Notes under the pieces: generated by a model
The model's input: only the letters and a program-made list of their open reading frames with translations
What the model was told of the DNA's origin: nothing
The model's database searches: none
Position numbers and translations under genes: made by a program
Source: Candidatus Parcubacteria bacterium
GTDB lineage: Bacteria; Patescibacteriota; Minisyncoccia; Minisyncoccales; JAGLUP01
Direction of reading: 5' to 3'
Assembly: GCA_023134715.1 (NCBI GenBank)
Contig: JAGLUP010000005.1
Coordinates: forward strand, 1 to 64,000
Length of the DNA: 64,000 nt
Part shown: positions 25,146 to 33,489 of the stretch, in pieces
Position numbering within the stretch: position 1 is the stretch's first letter
Layout of the letters: each line of letters begins with the position of its first letter

Positions 25146-25377
25146 TTGCCTTCATATTTTCAATTCTTATTCGTTCCTTAATTGACTCCTCTCTTATTTC
25201 TCTCAATGGCTTAAGAATTAAAGTGGTCTTGTCTCTTATTTCTTCCAATCTTTTTATGTTCTCCTCGTTTTCTCCTGAATTTGTCTTAAAATCAAGATCT
25301 TTCAATAAAGATTTCTGGTCTTCAAAAGCGCCCTCAACAGTCCCTAATAATATTTCTGTTCTTGTTAAATTATCCAT
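25126..25377 (-). CDS. Small predicted coiled-coil protein
   Basis: 83 residues, highly charged and probably helical throughout (ENIKRLEEIRDKTTLILKPLREIREE), no cysteine, no signal. I do not recognise the family. The ATG is preceded by AGAGGTGATAAA, a good ribosome binding site, which supports this strand over the overlapping open frame on the plus strand. Function unknown. Confidence 0.65.
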   Translation of the reverse strand: MDNLTRTEILLGTVEGAFEDQKSLLKDLDFKTNSGENEENIKRLEEIRDKTTLILKPLREIREESIKERIRIENMKAKKKLTK

Positions 25378-25412
25378 TTTATCACCTCTTATTCTATTGG
25401 ATTATTCGATTT

Positions 25413-25997
25413 TTAAAAAACTATTCTTATTCTAACCACATCTTCTTGATGAGAATAAGAAATTAAAACATCAAGTTTTTTACCGTATGTTTCGTTAATT
25501 TTTTTAGCCAATCTTACGGCTAATTGATTTTCTGTAGTTAAAATTCGGATATCTTTTAAATTTTTAAATTCTTTTCTTGAGCTTGCTCCTCTTTTTCTTT
25601 CCGCGCTGGGACGAGAAACTTTTTTTTCTTTAATGGAAATAACTCTATCCATTGGGTCTTTTCCAGAAGCTCTTTTCCCAAAATTCTCAACTAAAATTCT
25701 AATGCTTTTTTTATAAATCTCCGGTACATTTTCTAAAATTATTTCTCCTTCATATTTTTTATCTTTAATCATCTGACAAGCCGGGCAGATAACAAATTTT
25801 ATGTTTTCTTTTGATTTTTGATTTAAATTATGATGCCAGGATTTATGCCAATAAACTGCTTCGCATTTTTTGCAAACCATTACATTAATTTTTCCAGAAC
25901 CAAATTCTTGTTCCTCTTTTTTTGACTTTGGATAGCGAGGTTTAAATTTTCCTTTAATTTGGTCTTGTTGTTTTTTAAAAGGTTTATATTGCTTCAT
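25413..25997 (-). CDS. BCAM0308-like zinc-binding protein
   Basis: 194 residues. A basic N-terminus, then a four-cysteine cluster in VCKKCEAVYWHKSW and VICPACQMIKDKKYEGE, followed by DPMDRVISI and a C-terminal alpha-beta domain (ILTTENQLAVRLAKKINETYG). This pattern matches the BCAM0308 family; the zinc part also recalls the NMD3 ribosome-export factor. Possibly RNA- or ribosome-linked, but there is no direct evidence. It overlaps the upstream permease gene by 4 bp. Confidence 0.7.
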   Translation of the reverse strand: MKQYKPFKKQQDQIKGKFKPRYPKSKKEEQEFGSGKINVMVCKKCEAVYWHKSWHHNLNQKSKENIKFVICPACQMIKDKKYEGEIILENVPEIYKKSIRILVENFGKRASGKDPMDRVISIKEKKVSRPSAERKRGASSRKEFKNLKDIRILTTENQLAVRLAKKINETYGKKLDVLISYSHQEDVVRIRIVF

Positions 25998-27130
25998 AAA
26001 ATTATAATTTGAGAAAGCGCTCCTAAAATAAAGATTCCTATTAAAAAGTATAGCACAATTGAAGGAACTTTTAAACTATATTCTGGCTTTCTATCTCCCA
26101 AGATTTTTGCTTTTTTAAATATCAAAATAATTATTACTCCTTCAATCGCGCCAATCAATGTGCCGACAAATCCAATGACTTCAATAAACTGGCGAAAACC
26201 GGCCAGAAAAAGAACTATTGGCAGGCCGCAGGAAATAAAAACAGCCAAATTTTTAGAACGTTTGTGGTCATAAATCAAAGCATTTTTTAAATAATTGCCT
26301 AAAATCAAAAAAGAAGCAGCAATAGAAATCACACCGAATAAAGCTCCTAAAATAATAATCTTTTCACCCAAGAAAGGAGTCAATCCCTGAAGAGCTTCTT
26401 GAGAAGTATTTGCGCCGCTTACTCCAATTATGAGCAAGGCAAAAACAAGATATAAAACAGTGGCAATTATTGCTGAATAAATTATTATCCTCTTATAATC
26501 TCTTCCCTCTTGATGATTTTTTAAAATTTCCCTAATCTCGGGAATGGCTGCCCAGCCAGCTAAAGCAAACAAAATCACTCCGTAAGGTAAAAATATATGT
26601 TCTGGATTAAATAAAGTAAAATTTTGAAAATTAAATTTAGGAATGGCAAAACAAAAAATAATAAATATTATAGAAAAGAAAAGAATATTCATCAAAAATT
26701 CAGTTTTAGCAATTAGTTTTATGCCTCGAAAGATAAAAAAAGACAAAATTGCCCAAAAAATCAAACTAAAATAAAAAGAAGACAGTCCTGAAAACGAAAA
26801 TATAATTTTTAAAAAATCGCCGCTAATAATAAGATAAGCCAAAAGAGAGCCAGTTATTCCTAAAATTGTGGAAGCAGTAACCAAAATTTCCTCTCTTCTT
26901 CCTAAATATTTCTGGGCATAGCCAATAAGCCGGTGCTTGTCTTTAGTCCGCAAAACAATCTCTGCAAAAAACAAATGAAGCAAAAGAATAGCTCCTCCTA
27001 AAATTAAAAAATAAAAAAGCCCGGGTATAAGCCCGCTTTTGAAAATAACATAAGGAATTGCAAAAATTCCCGCTCCCACTGTTGTTCCAACTAAAACAGC
27101 TAAAGCAAAAACAAAATTTCTACTAAACAT
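25994..27130 (-). CDS. Amino acid permease (HAAAP/APC superfamily)
   Basis: 378 residues with about 11 transmembrane helices. The first helix has VGTTVGAGIFAIPYVIFKSGL, the unwound-helix motif of aromatic and other amino acid permeases. The substrate cannot be assigned. Important for an organism likely to import amino acids. It overlaps the BCAM0308-like gene by 4 bp and follows the MgtC-like gene by 10 bp. Confidence 0.88.
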   Translation of the reverse strand: MFSRNFVFALAVLVGTTVGAGIFAIPYVIFKSGLIPGLFYFLILGGAILLLHLFFAEIVLRTKDKHRLIGYAQKYLGRREEILVTASTILGITGSLLAYLIISGDFLKIIFSFSGLSSFYFSLIFWAILSFFIFRGIKLIAKTEFLMNILFFSIIFIIFCFAIPKFNFQNFTLFNPEHIFLPYGVILFALAGWAAIPEIREILKNHQEGRDYKRIIIYSAIIATVLYLVFALLIIGVSGANTSQEALQGLTPFLGEKIIILGALFGVISIAASFLILGNYLKNALIYDHKRSKNLAVFISCGLPIVLFLAGFRQFIEVIGFVGTLIGAIEGVIIILIFKKAKILGDRKPEYSLKVPSIVLYFLIGIFILGALSQIIIL

Positions 27131-27140
27131 AACAATAATG

Positions 27141-27575
27141 CTATTTTTTAAAAATTTTCTTCTCTAATAAGCCAAAACCAGTCAATACTCCGAAAGCCAA
27201 AAGGGCCGTAAAAATAGCCAAGAAATAAAGATTAGCTCCAACTGCTATTCCAATAGCAGCTACTACCCATAAACCAGCCGCTGTAGTTAATCCTTCAATA
27301 GAACGTCCTTCTCGGAAAATCACTCCTGCTCCAAGAAATCCGATTCCTATGCCAACTGCTTGAATTACCCGAGAAAGATCAAAACTGCTTCCCAATCTTC
27401 CGGCAAAAGAATTAAATAATTCAAAAGCAATAATAGTAAAAAGACAAGAGCCTAAAGCAACCAAGCTATATGTCTGAAGACCGGCCTCTTTTTTTTTATA
27501 TTCTCTTTCAAATCCAATGAATCCTCCTAAGAGCACAGCTAAAATAAGCTGAAAAATAAACTGAAGTTCATCCAT
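27141..27575 (-). CDS. MgtC/SapB-family membrane protein
   Basis: 144 residues, four transmembrane helices. LLGGFIGFEREYKKKEAGLQTYSLVALG and GIGFLGAGVIFREGRSIEGLTTAAGLWVVAAIG are family signatures. It lacks the cytosolic C-terminal domain of MgtC itself. Family members are linked to magnesium limitation and membrane ATPase control, but the role here is not known. Two bases separate it from the next gene upstream. Confidence 0.9.
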   Translation of the reverse strand: MDELQFIFQLILAVLLGGFIGFEREYKKKEAGLQTYSLVALGSCLFTIIAFELFNSFAGRLGSSFDLSRVIQAVGIGIGFLGAGVIFREGRSIEGLTTAAGLWVVAAIGIAVGANLYFLAIFTALLAFGVLTGFGLLEKKIFKK

Positions 27576-27577
27576 AT

Positions 27578-27838
27578 TTATATTTTATAAACCTTATATC
27601 CTTCTCGAACTTTTTCTTTCACTTTAAGCCCAACTGAATCGCCTTTTTTTGCTTTGTCAATTTTCTTATGTTCTGTTTCCATTGACTTTACTTTCTGCTC
27701 AAAATCAGTGTCCTCGCCTCCAACGATACGAATAGTATCTCCCACTTTCAAACCAGCAGTAAGCTCAATAACAGCTACCTCAATATGGCCAAAATAATGA
27801 GTAATTTTTCCAATTAATTTTCCTTGTTCATCAGCCAT
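27578..27838 (-). CDS. Elongation-factor-like beta-barrel protein
   Basis: 86 residues resembling domain 2 of EF-Tu-type factors standing alone: GKITHYFGHIEVAVIELTAGLKVGDTIRIVGG and KKGDSVGLKVKEKVREGYKVYKI. No GTPase domain. Such stand-alone proteins are common in archaea and CPR bacteria; function unknown. Confidence 0.75.
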   Translation of the reverse strand: MADEQGKLIGKITHYFGHIEVAVIELTAGLKVGDTIRIVGGEDTDFEQKVKSMETEHKKIDKAKKGDSVGLKVKEKVREGYKVYKI

Positions 27839-27890
27839 AAGTTATAATGATATTATTATTGTTAAATCTTTCGACCTTTTTCTTATTTTA

Positions 27891-29282
27891 TTACGAAAGC
27901 TGGTCTGAAATCCCCATTATTGAAAAAATAAAATTAGAAGAAACATTTCTGCCAATTTTGTAAAATCCTTGTTCTCCAGAGGCAGTAATTCCAAATATGG
28001 GAATATCTTGACCCAAGGTTTTCTTTATCGCTTCTGCTTCCTTCAAATATTGAGTTCCTAAAACATAATATCTGGCTCCGCAGGAAAAAAAGAAAGCAAA
28101 ATGAAACTTTTTTTCTTCAATATCTTTAAGTATTTTTTTTGTCGCGGTTTGTGTAGCTTTTTGAGTTGTTTCTTTTGTAAGCTTTGCCAGATTAAGGCCC
28201 ATTCCCGTCTTTATTGTTTGTCCAACTATAACTTTTTTATCTTTAACTCCTAAAACTACCAATGGCCAATAAAAATCAGTATCTGTATCAGAAAATGACA
28301 AAGTCCAGCCCTTCATCCATGTTTTAAAACCAAACTTCTCAAATTCTTCTTTGCTTATATCGGTATATTTTTTAAATAATTCAGACAAAACATCAAAAGC
28401 AGGTTTTTTATTTATTTCCTCAATTGTCCAGTTTTCTCCTTTAGTAATTATTCCTATTGGCTCTATATTTTCTATTCCAGTGTCTACTCCATAACCAATT
28501 TTCAAATCTGAATCAAATACAATAGAAATTACTGCGTTTTGCTCAACTTTATTATTGAAAAATACAAAGGGTTTTTCTACTATTCCCGGTCCCTTCCCTT
28601 GTCCCGCTAACCCTCCACCTATTATCTTTGTCATCTTTTTTGTATATAAATCAATGCCTTCTAAAATTTGGGCATGATGAAATCCTCTTTGTTCTGAAAC
28701 ATCCCAATCACCGGAAGTTAATAATAATGTATCTAAATACCTTATGTTCTCAAACCCTTTTTCACTTCTTTTAAGTAAAGACATATAAGCTAAGGAAGGA
28801 TTCCATTCTAATTCATCTAAAGCCATTTTAATTGAATCAAAGCCTGCTTTTTTCGGGTCTTTATCAGTGTTTAATCCTATTCCTGTTCCTATTTTTATCA
28901 AAGGACTCTCAAGGGCTAAAACACATACTCCATTGAATTTTAATGACTTTATGATTTTAGATAAGGGTTTTAACAAAACGCCTGTAGTTTTACTGGCCAG
29001 TTCTATATTAAAATAATATTTACCTTTGGCGAAAAAACCGACTACTGTTCCTCCGACTAAAGGAGTGTCTTTATCTGGAAAAACTTCTCTTATTACTGCT
29101 AATGCTTGCTCATGGTTATTTTTCTCTGGATAACGAACTACATAAGAAAGCTCAACAAAAAACATTAAAAGCTTTGGCTTTTTACTGCCAATCTCCTGCT
29201 TAGCTTTTCCAGCGGCTTCCTTGGCTGCTTCTATTAAATTGTCTTTTTGGGATATGCCAATCCCAATATTTACTGCCGCCAT
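27891..29282 (-). CDS. FIST-domain sensor protein
   Basis: 463 residues. FIST N domain (about 5-220; LVGGTVVGFFAKGKYYF, GGGLAGQG) and FIST C domain (about 225-455; FAFFFSCGARYYVLG, IFGITASGEQGFYKIGRN). The family is thought to bind small ligands such as amino acids and is often fused to or near signalling proteins; here it stands alone. No signal peptide, so cytoplasmic. The PP-loop gene lies 21 bp upstream on the same strand. Confidence 0.88.
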   Translation of the reverse strand: MAAVNIGIGISQKDNLIEAAKEAAGKAKQEIGSKKPKLLMFFVELSYVVRYPEKNNHEQALAVIREVFPDKDTPLVGGTVVGFFAKGKYYFNIELASKTTGVLLKPLSKIIKSLKFNGVCVLALESPLIKIGTGIGLNTDKDPKKAGFDSIKMALDELEWNPSLAYMSLLKRSEKGFENIRYLDTLLLTSGDWDVSEQRGFHHAQILEGIDLYTKKMTKIIGGGLAGQGKGPGIVEKPFVFFNNKVEQNAVISIVFDSDLKIGYGVDTGIENIEPIGIITKGENWTIEEINKKPAFDVLSELFKKYTDISKEEFEKFGFKTWMKGWTLSFSDTDTDFYWPLVVLGVKDKKVIVGQTIKTGMGLNLAKLTKETTQKATQTATKKILKDIEEKKFHFAFFFSCGARYYVLGTQYLKEAEAIKKTLGQDIPIFGITASGEQGFYKIGRNVSSNFIFSIMGISDQLS

Positions 29283-29303
29283 AATTTAAATTTATCTTTT
29301 TTA

Positions 29304-29906
29304 TTATACCAAATTTATAACAGATTTGACATATGAATGCGTGTGGTCTTGAGGAAATATTTCCCGCGCTTTTTTAATGCCATATTTTTTTTGAACTATT
29401 TCTCTTAATTCAAATTCATATTCCGCGCCGATAAAAGAATCGCTGGCAGTATATTCTTTAATTAGAAAATATTTTTTTACCAAAAGATTAACTGTTTTTC
29501 TACTATAACCCATCAATGGCTGGAGATAATGAATATCAAATTTATCTTCAAGCTGCATAATCTCTGCTGAAGAAAGAACCGGGACTCTATCATTTCTTCT
29601 AACACCATCAGCAATTATTTTCTTTTTTTTACCAACTTCTTCCAATGCTTTTAAATGAATATATTTTATTCCGTTATTAGGAAAGCCGTCCTCAAATGTC
29701 TGCTCTGCGGCTCGTTCAAGAATTTTTTTGTCTAAATTAAAAACTTCAAAAGCAAACTTTAATTTTTGAGCCGCTTTTTCGGCTTCTTTCCAATTTGAGA
29801 GCGTTCCGAAACTACAAGTAATTAATTTCACATCAAAAAACTTTGACAGCATAATCGCGGCTAAAGCAGAATCTTTGCCGCCGCTAAAAAGAATAGAAAC
29901 TTTCAT
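29304..29906 (-). CDS. PP-loop ATP pyrophosphatase
   Basis: 200 residues. N-terminal FSGGKDSALAA is the PP-loop (residues 8-13) of N-type ATP pyrophosphatases, which adenylate a substrate before amide or thiol transfer. ADGVRRNDRVPVL and the C-terminal QDHTHSYVKS resemble an archaeal stand-alone group, not clearly TilS, ThiI, GuaA or QueC. Divergent from elp3 with only 24 bp between start codons, which hints at joint regulation and perhaps tRNA modification. Confidence 0.75.
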   Translation of the reverse strand: MKVSILFSGGKDSALAAIMLSKFFDVKLITCSFGTLSNWKEAEKAAQKLKFAFEVFNLDKKILERAAEQTFEDGFPNNGIKYIHLKALEEVGKKKKIIADGVRRNDRVPVLSSAEIMQLEDKFDIHYLQPLMGYSRKTVNLLVKKYFLIKEYTASDSFIGAEYEFELREIVQKKYGIKKAREIFPQDHTHSYVKSVINLV

Positions 29907-29930
29907 AAAATTAAGTTATAGTGATTATAT

Positions 29931-31484
29931 ATGAGCCCGAGTGAAACAATAATCAAACAACTAATTAAAAACAGAATTAAAACTCCTGACGGCTTGTCTT
30001 TGATTAAAAGAAAAATAGCAAAAAAATATAATACTTCTCTTGCTTCAAATATAGCTCTACTTAAAGCATATCATAAATTATTAAACAAAAAAAGAATTAA
30101 AAAAAGCAAAATTTTGGAAAAACTTCTTCAAAAACATCCTATTAGAAGCTTGTCTGGAGTGGTGGTGGTTTCTGTTTTAACAAAGCCATATCCCTGCCCT
30201 GGCAAGTGTATTTTTTGCCCCTCTGAAAAAGGAATCCCTAAGAGCTATTTATCAGGCGAGCCGGCAGTAGAAAGAGCAAAAATGTTAAACTTTGACCCTT
30301 ATGTTCAAGTTCAAAAACGTTTGGAAATGCTAAAAGACCAAGGGCATCCCACTGATAAAGTTGAACTTCGAATAATAGGAGCAACTTTTACTTATTACCC
30401 TAAACAATACCAATCCTGGTTTATTAAAAAATGTTTTGATGGTGCTAATCAAAAAAAATCTAAAAATCTTGAACAAGCTCAAAAGAAAAATGAAAAAGCA
30501 AAAAATAGAATAGTGGGGATGAGCATAGAAACAAGGCCTGACCTTATCACGAAAAAAGAAATTTTAAATCTAAGGAAATTAGGAATAACAATGGTAGAGC
30601 TCGGAGCGCAGACTGTATTTGATGACATCTTAAAGAAAAACAAAAGAGGTCATTCAGTTAAAGAGACCATAAATGCTACAAAACTTTTAAAAGACGCGGG
30701 ATTTAAGATTATGTATCAGATGATGCCTAATTTACTTGGCTCTAATCTAAAAAAGGATTTGGAATGCTTTAAAATAATTTTTAACAATCCTGTTTTCAAA
30801 CCTGACTGGCTTAAAATTTATCCTTGTATGGTCTGCCGAAGCTCAAAACTTTATCAAATCTGGAAGCAGGGAAAATTCAAACCTTATTCCGACAAACAAT
30901 TAATTGAACTTTTAATTAAAATTAAAAAAATCCTGCCTTATTGGGTAAGAGTGGGACGGCTCTTTCGCGATATTCCTTCGCAAAAAATTGAAGCTGGTTC
31001 TAAAATCTCCAATCTCAGACAAGTAGTCCAAAAACAAATGGCAGAAAAAAATATTTTTTGCAAATGTATAAGATGCAGAGAGGTAAGAGAAAAATATGAC
31101 TCAAAAGAAAAAATTTATCTTTTTAGAGAAGATTACAATGCTTCAAGCGGAAAAGAAATATTTTTAAGCTTTGAGAATAAAAACAGGACAAAACTTTTTG
31201 GTTTTCTCCGCCTCCGCCTCCCAATTGAAACAAAGGAGACCCGACCTCCTTCATCTATTATTAGAGAACTTCATATTTTTGGACGAGCTGTCCCTGTTTC
31301 AGAAAAAAAATCAAGCCCCCAGCATAGGGGATTAGGCAAAAAATTAATAAAACAAGCGGAAAAAATTACCAAAAAAGAATTCAATGTCTCTAAAATCGCT
31401 ATTATCTCCGGAATCGGAGTCCGCGGATACTACCGCAAACTCGGCTATCGCCTAAAAAACACTTATATGATAAAAAAACTATAA
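29931..31484 (+). CDS. elp3: Elp3-like radical SAM / GNAT tRNA uridine-34 modifying enzyme
   Basis: 517 residues. Radical SAM domain with the iron-sulfur motif Cys89, Cys93, Cys96 (CPGKCIFC) and ERAKMLNFDPYVQVQKRLEML. The C-terminal acetyltransferase domain has RELHIFGRAVPV and HRGLGKKLIKQAE. Elp3 builds carboxymethyl groups on U34 of tRNA in archaea and eukaryotes and is found in some CPR bacteria. An in-frame palindromic insert (31233-31251, protein KETRPPS, about residues 435-440) lies between the last GNAT strands. Confidence 0.93.
   Translation: MSPSETIIKQLIKNRIKTPDGLSLIKRKIAKKYNTSLASNIALLKAYHKLLNKKRIKKSKILEKLLQKHPIRSLSGVVVVSVLTKPYPCPGKCIFCPSEKGIPKSYLSGEPAVERAKMLNFDPYVQVQKRLEMLKDQGHPTDKVELRIIGATFTYYPKQYQSWFIKKCFDGANQKKSKNLEQAQKKNEKAKNRIVGMSIETRPDLITKKEILNLRKLGITMVELGAQTVFDDILKKNKRGHSVKETINATKLLKDAGFKIMYQMMPNLLGSNLKKDLECFKIIFNNPVFKPDWLKIYPCMVCRSSKLYQIWKQGKFKPYSDKQLIELLIKIKKILPYWVRVGRLFRDIPSQKIEAGSKISNLRQVVQKQMAEKNIFCKCIRCREVREKYDSKEKIYLFREDYNASSGKEIFLSFENKNRTKLFGFLRLRLPIETKETRPPSSIIRELHIFGRAVPVSEKKSSPQHRGLGKKLIKQAEKITKKEFNVSKIAIISGIGVRGYYRKLGYRLKNTYMIKKL
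31233..31251 (+). repeat. Palindromic insert inside elp3
   Basis: AAGGAG and CTCCTT arms around ACCCGAC. The 17-mer GGAGACCCGACCTCCTT is identical to 57205-57221 in an intergenic hairpin. In frame, it encodes part of KETRPPS, a stretch not expected in Elp3. Confidence 0.7.
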
Positions 31485-31511
31485 AAAAAGAAGGAGTTTT
31501 TTACTCCTTCT
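31482..31511 (-). terminator. Terminator of the NUDIX gene
   Basis: AGAAGGAGT/ACTCCTTCT 9-bp stem with a 5-nt loop. Read on the minus strand it is followed by seven T. The NUDIX stop codon lies inside the loop. Confidence 0.8.
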
Positions 31512-32031
31512 GTTGCTCAAACACTTTTTCCAAGGCTCTTAGTTGATCTGGAAACATCACTATTTCTTCATCTGGATTAAATCCTGTCTCTTTAACTTCT
31601 GCTTTTGTCTTAATCTTGCTCATGTCTTCAGCTCCAATAATTATTATCTTATCATGCTCTTCTGAAAGCTCGATCAAGTCAACTTGCTTTTTTTGTATCT
31701 CTAGCATTCGGCAACAAGCGTCTACCTCTGCGTGTTTTCCATCAATGTCGTTATATTCATAACATTCCTCATGTATCTCCTTAGAATTATAAACATTCAC
31801 TGTTTGAACAAACTTATCTCCTAATTCTTCTCTTGTTTCTCTTTCAAGACAGCCAAACACATTTTCTCTATCTTCTATTATTCCGTTAGCCGAGCATTGA
31901 TATACTCCAGGAAATGTCTGCTTGCCATTATTGGCTCTTCGCGTCAAAACAACCTTCTTTTTTTCTTTCCCGTCTGCTATTGTCACATAATAATAGAATA
32001 TTCCTGCGCTTCTTTTATTTAATCCTTTCAA
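31501..32031 (-). CDS. NUDIX hydrolase
   Basis: 176 residues from the TTG at 32029-32031, preceded by GGGGTGATAAGA; a GTG at 32040 is the alternative. The Nudix box is complete: G-x5-E-x7-RE-x2-EE-x-G (GIIEDRENVFGCLERETREELGD, split here as GIIEDRE and RETREELG). The overall shape resembles isopentenyl-diphosphate isomerase-like NUDIX proteins, but the substrate is unknown. It has its own promoter (32068-32095) and an upstream palindromic site. Confidence 0.85.
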   Translation of the reverse strand: MKGLNKRSAGIFYYYVTIADGKEKKKVVLTRRANNGKQTFPGVYQCSANGIIEDRENVFGCLERETREELGDKFVQTVNVYNSKEIHEECYEYNDIDGKHAEVDACCRMLEIQKKQVDLIELSEEHDKIIIIGAEDMSKIKTKAEVKETGFNPDEEIVMFPDQLRALEKVFEQQKE

Positions 32032-32067
32032 TCTTATCACCCCATTTTTAATTTTAAAAGATATTTT

Positions 32068-32095
32068 ATCTTAACACTTAAAATAAATCTGTCAA
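32068..32095 (-). promoter_or_regulatory. Promoter of the NUDIX gene
   Basis: TTGACA (complement of 32090-32095), 16-nt spacer, TAAGAT (complement of 32068-32073). It lies 11 bp downstream of the 30-bp palindromic site, in the direction of the NUDIX gene. Confidence 0.7.
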
Positions 32096-32105
32096 ATTTT
32101 TCAAT

Positions 32106-32135
32106 AACAAACTAGGCCGATCGTCCTGATTTGTT
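32106..32135. promoter_or_regulatory. 30-bp palindromic site, CGATCG-centred (copy 2)
   Basis: AACAAA - 6 nt - CGATCG - 6 nt - TTTGTT, 23 of 30 positions identical to 13593-13622. It sits just upstream of the -35 box of the NUDIX promoter, the place of a class I activator site. Confidence 0.65.
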
Positions 32136-32218
32136 GTGGTTAAAAATTGACAAAAAGAATAGAGTTTTTCTTCCCAGAAAAATTAAAGGAATAGAACCCT
32201 TTTTTATTTTTGAAAAAT

Positions 32219-33070
32219 CTAAAAAAGTAATGTTATTAAAAATCCGATTATTGAGAATAAAGCGATTGGAGGCAAAGCAGGAATTGGTTTACGGATTTTT
32301 TGGTTAATAAAAAAATAGAAACTTGCAAAAAGGCCAATCAAAGCAAAAACAGCGACAATTAAAGAATTCAAAATTCCTTGTGAAAGCAAAGAAACAGCCA
32401 GTAGAAGAGGAAAGACAACATCTCCGCCGCCTAAAATTAAAAATCTCCCACCCGTCTTAATTTCTTTTAATGATTCCTTAAAGCCAGAAATTTCCTGCGG
32501 AACAACAAATCCTAAAATTGCTTGATGCGCGAGCATTTCTTTTGCCATTTTTACCATATGCTTGGTTTTATAAACAGCGATAAAATCATAAACAGAAAGA
32601 ATTATTAAAAGAGAGACTACTAACCAAGGACTCATTCTTAACCCTAAATTAGCGCCGGCCCCGGCTAATCCTAAAATTACAATAAAATTATGCGAAAGAA
32701 CTGAAGGTTTTTTCAACCATGTAAAAATTAAAATCCATATTAAAATCAAGGCAAAAATATTTGGCATTAATAAACTTAAAGAAATAAATCCTCCTCCAAA
32801 AACAGCTAAAACAAAAATAAGTTTAAATATTGCTCCTTTTCTTTTTCTAAATTTTGCAAAAAAACAAATGGCTAAAATAAAAAATGTGCCGAAAAGAAAA
32901 TAAAAAAGAAATTGAGAAAAAGAAATTTGCGACAAAAAAATCTTTTGAACCTCTAATAATCTGTTTAATTTTAAGGCAGTAATAATTCCCAAACCTAAAC
33001 ACAAAGAAAACAAAACCGCCTCCCAAAAGAAAACCCTCCACGGATGTGCAATTAATTTTTCTTTTATCAT
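32219..33070 (-). CDS. Presenilin-like intramembrane aspartyl protease
   Basis: 283 residues, about nine transmembrane helices. All three catalytic motifs are present: YD at 161-162 (SVYDFIAVYK), GGGD with Asp217 (LGGGDVVFP) and PAL at 264-266. This is the presenilin/signal peptide peptidase-homologue family, best known from archaea. It should cut transmembrane segments, for example remnant signal peptides. It overlaps a 37-residue basic protein gene by 4 bp. Confidence 0.92.
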   Translation of the reverse strand: MIKEKLIAHPWRVFFWEAVLFSLCLGLGIITALKLNRLLEVQKIFLSQISFSQFLFYFLFGTFFILAICFFAKFRKRKGAIFKLIFVLAVFGGGFISLSLLMPNIFALILIWILIFTWLKKPSVLSHNFIVILGLAGAGANLGLRMSPWLVVSLLIILSVYDFIAVYKTKHMVKMAKEMLAHQAILGFVVPQEISGFKESLKEIKTGGRFLILGGGDVVFPLLLAVSLLSQGILNSLIVAVFALIGLFASFYFFINQKIRKPIPALPPIALFSIIGFLITLLF

Positions 33071-33180
33071 TTTTTCTTTTTTTGAAATTTATCTCTTAAA
33101 ACCAATTTATACTTAATGGTGCTAGGCGTCCTATAGGCCGTCTTTCCCTTTTTCGCTTTTTTAGACGAATACTTTTTCAT
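33067..33180 (-). CDS. Small basic protein (37 residues)
   Basis: MKKYSSKKAKKGKTAYRTP start, ending in a run of lysines; nearly one third Lys/Arg. No known family recognised. It overlaps the presenilin-like gene by 4 bp (ATGA), which supports translation. Could be a nucleic-acid or ribosome-associated peptide; inferred only. Confidence 0.55.
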   Translation of the reverse strand: MKKYSSKKAKKGKTAYRTPSTIKYKLVLRDKFQKKKK

Positions 33181-33287
33181 AAATTTATTCTATTCTATCA
33201 AAAAACTGATAATAAAAAAATAGGCGACAGCAGGTCGTTTATAGTAATTTTTAAAATTATCCTATTTCATCCACGGCCGTAAACGAT

Positions 33288-33434
33288 TTAGGATAAATTC
33301 TTTGAAAATTTTTTGTAAAGTTCATTAATCTGTTTTTTCTGTTCCTCTAAATCAAAAATTTCTCGGCGAATCCGAGATTTTTCTTTGCGAATAAATTTGC
33401 GCAAACCTTTAGAAAATTTCTTTTTCTTTTTCAT
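33288..33434 (-). CDS. Small basic helical protein (48 residues)
   Basis: Starts MKKKKKFSKGLRKFIRKEK, then a helical amphipathic part (EIFDLEEQKKQINELYKKF). The ATG is preceded by AAAGGTAAAAT. It resembles short lysine-rich proteins such as S21 only in composition. It lies just downstream of the 38-bp perfect palindrome. Function unknown. Confidence 0.55.
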   Translation of the reverse strand: MKKKKKFSKGLRKFIRKEKSRIRREIFDLEEQKKQINELYKKFSKNLS

Positions 33435-33451
33435 ATTTTACCTTTTACAAA

Positions 33452-33489
33452 TATAACACATATACAACGATCGTTGTATATGTGTTATA
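33452..33489. repeat. 38-bp perfect palindrome
   Basis: Two 19-nt arms, no spacer, centre ACGATCGT; the left arm is TATAACACATATACAACGA. It includes the stop codon of the MurE-like gene (33485-33487) and lies upstream of the 48-residue gene. There is no U-tract on either side, so it is not a normal terminator. Confidence 0.9.

Noticed and set aside
25133-25435. Plus-strand open frame of 100 codons
   Set aside because: Antisense to the 83-residue gene, which has a good ribosome binding site and terminator.
33452-33489. 38-bp palindrome as a rho-independent terminator
   Set aside because: No T-tract follows on either strand and the stem is AT-rich.
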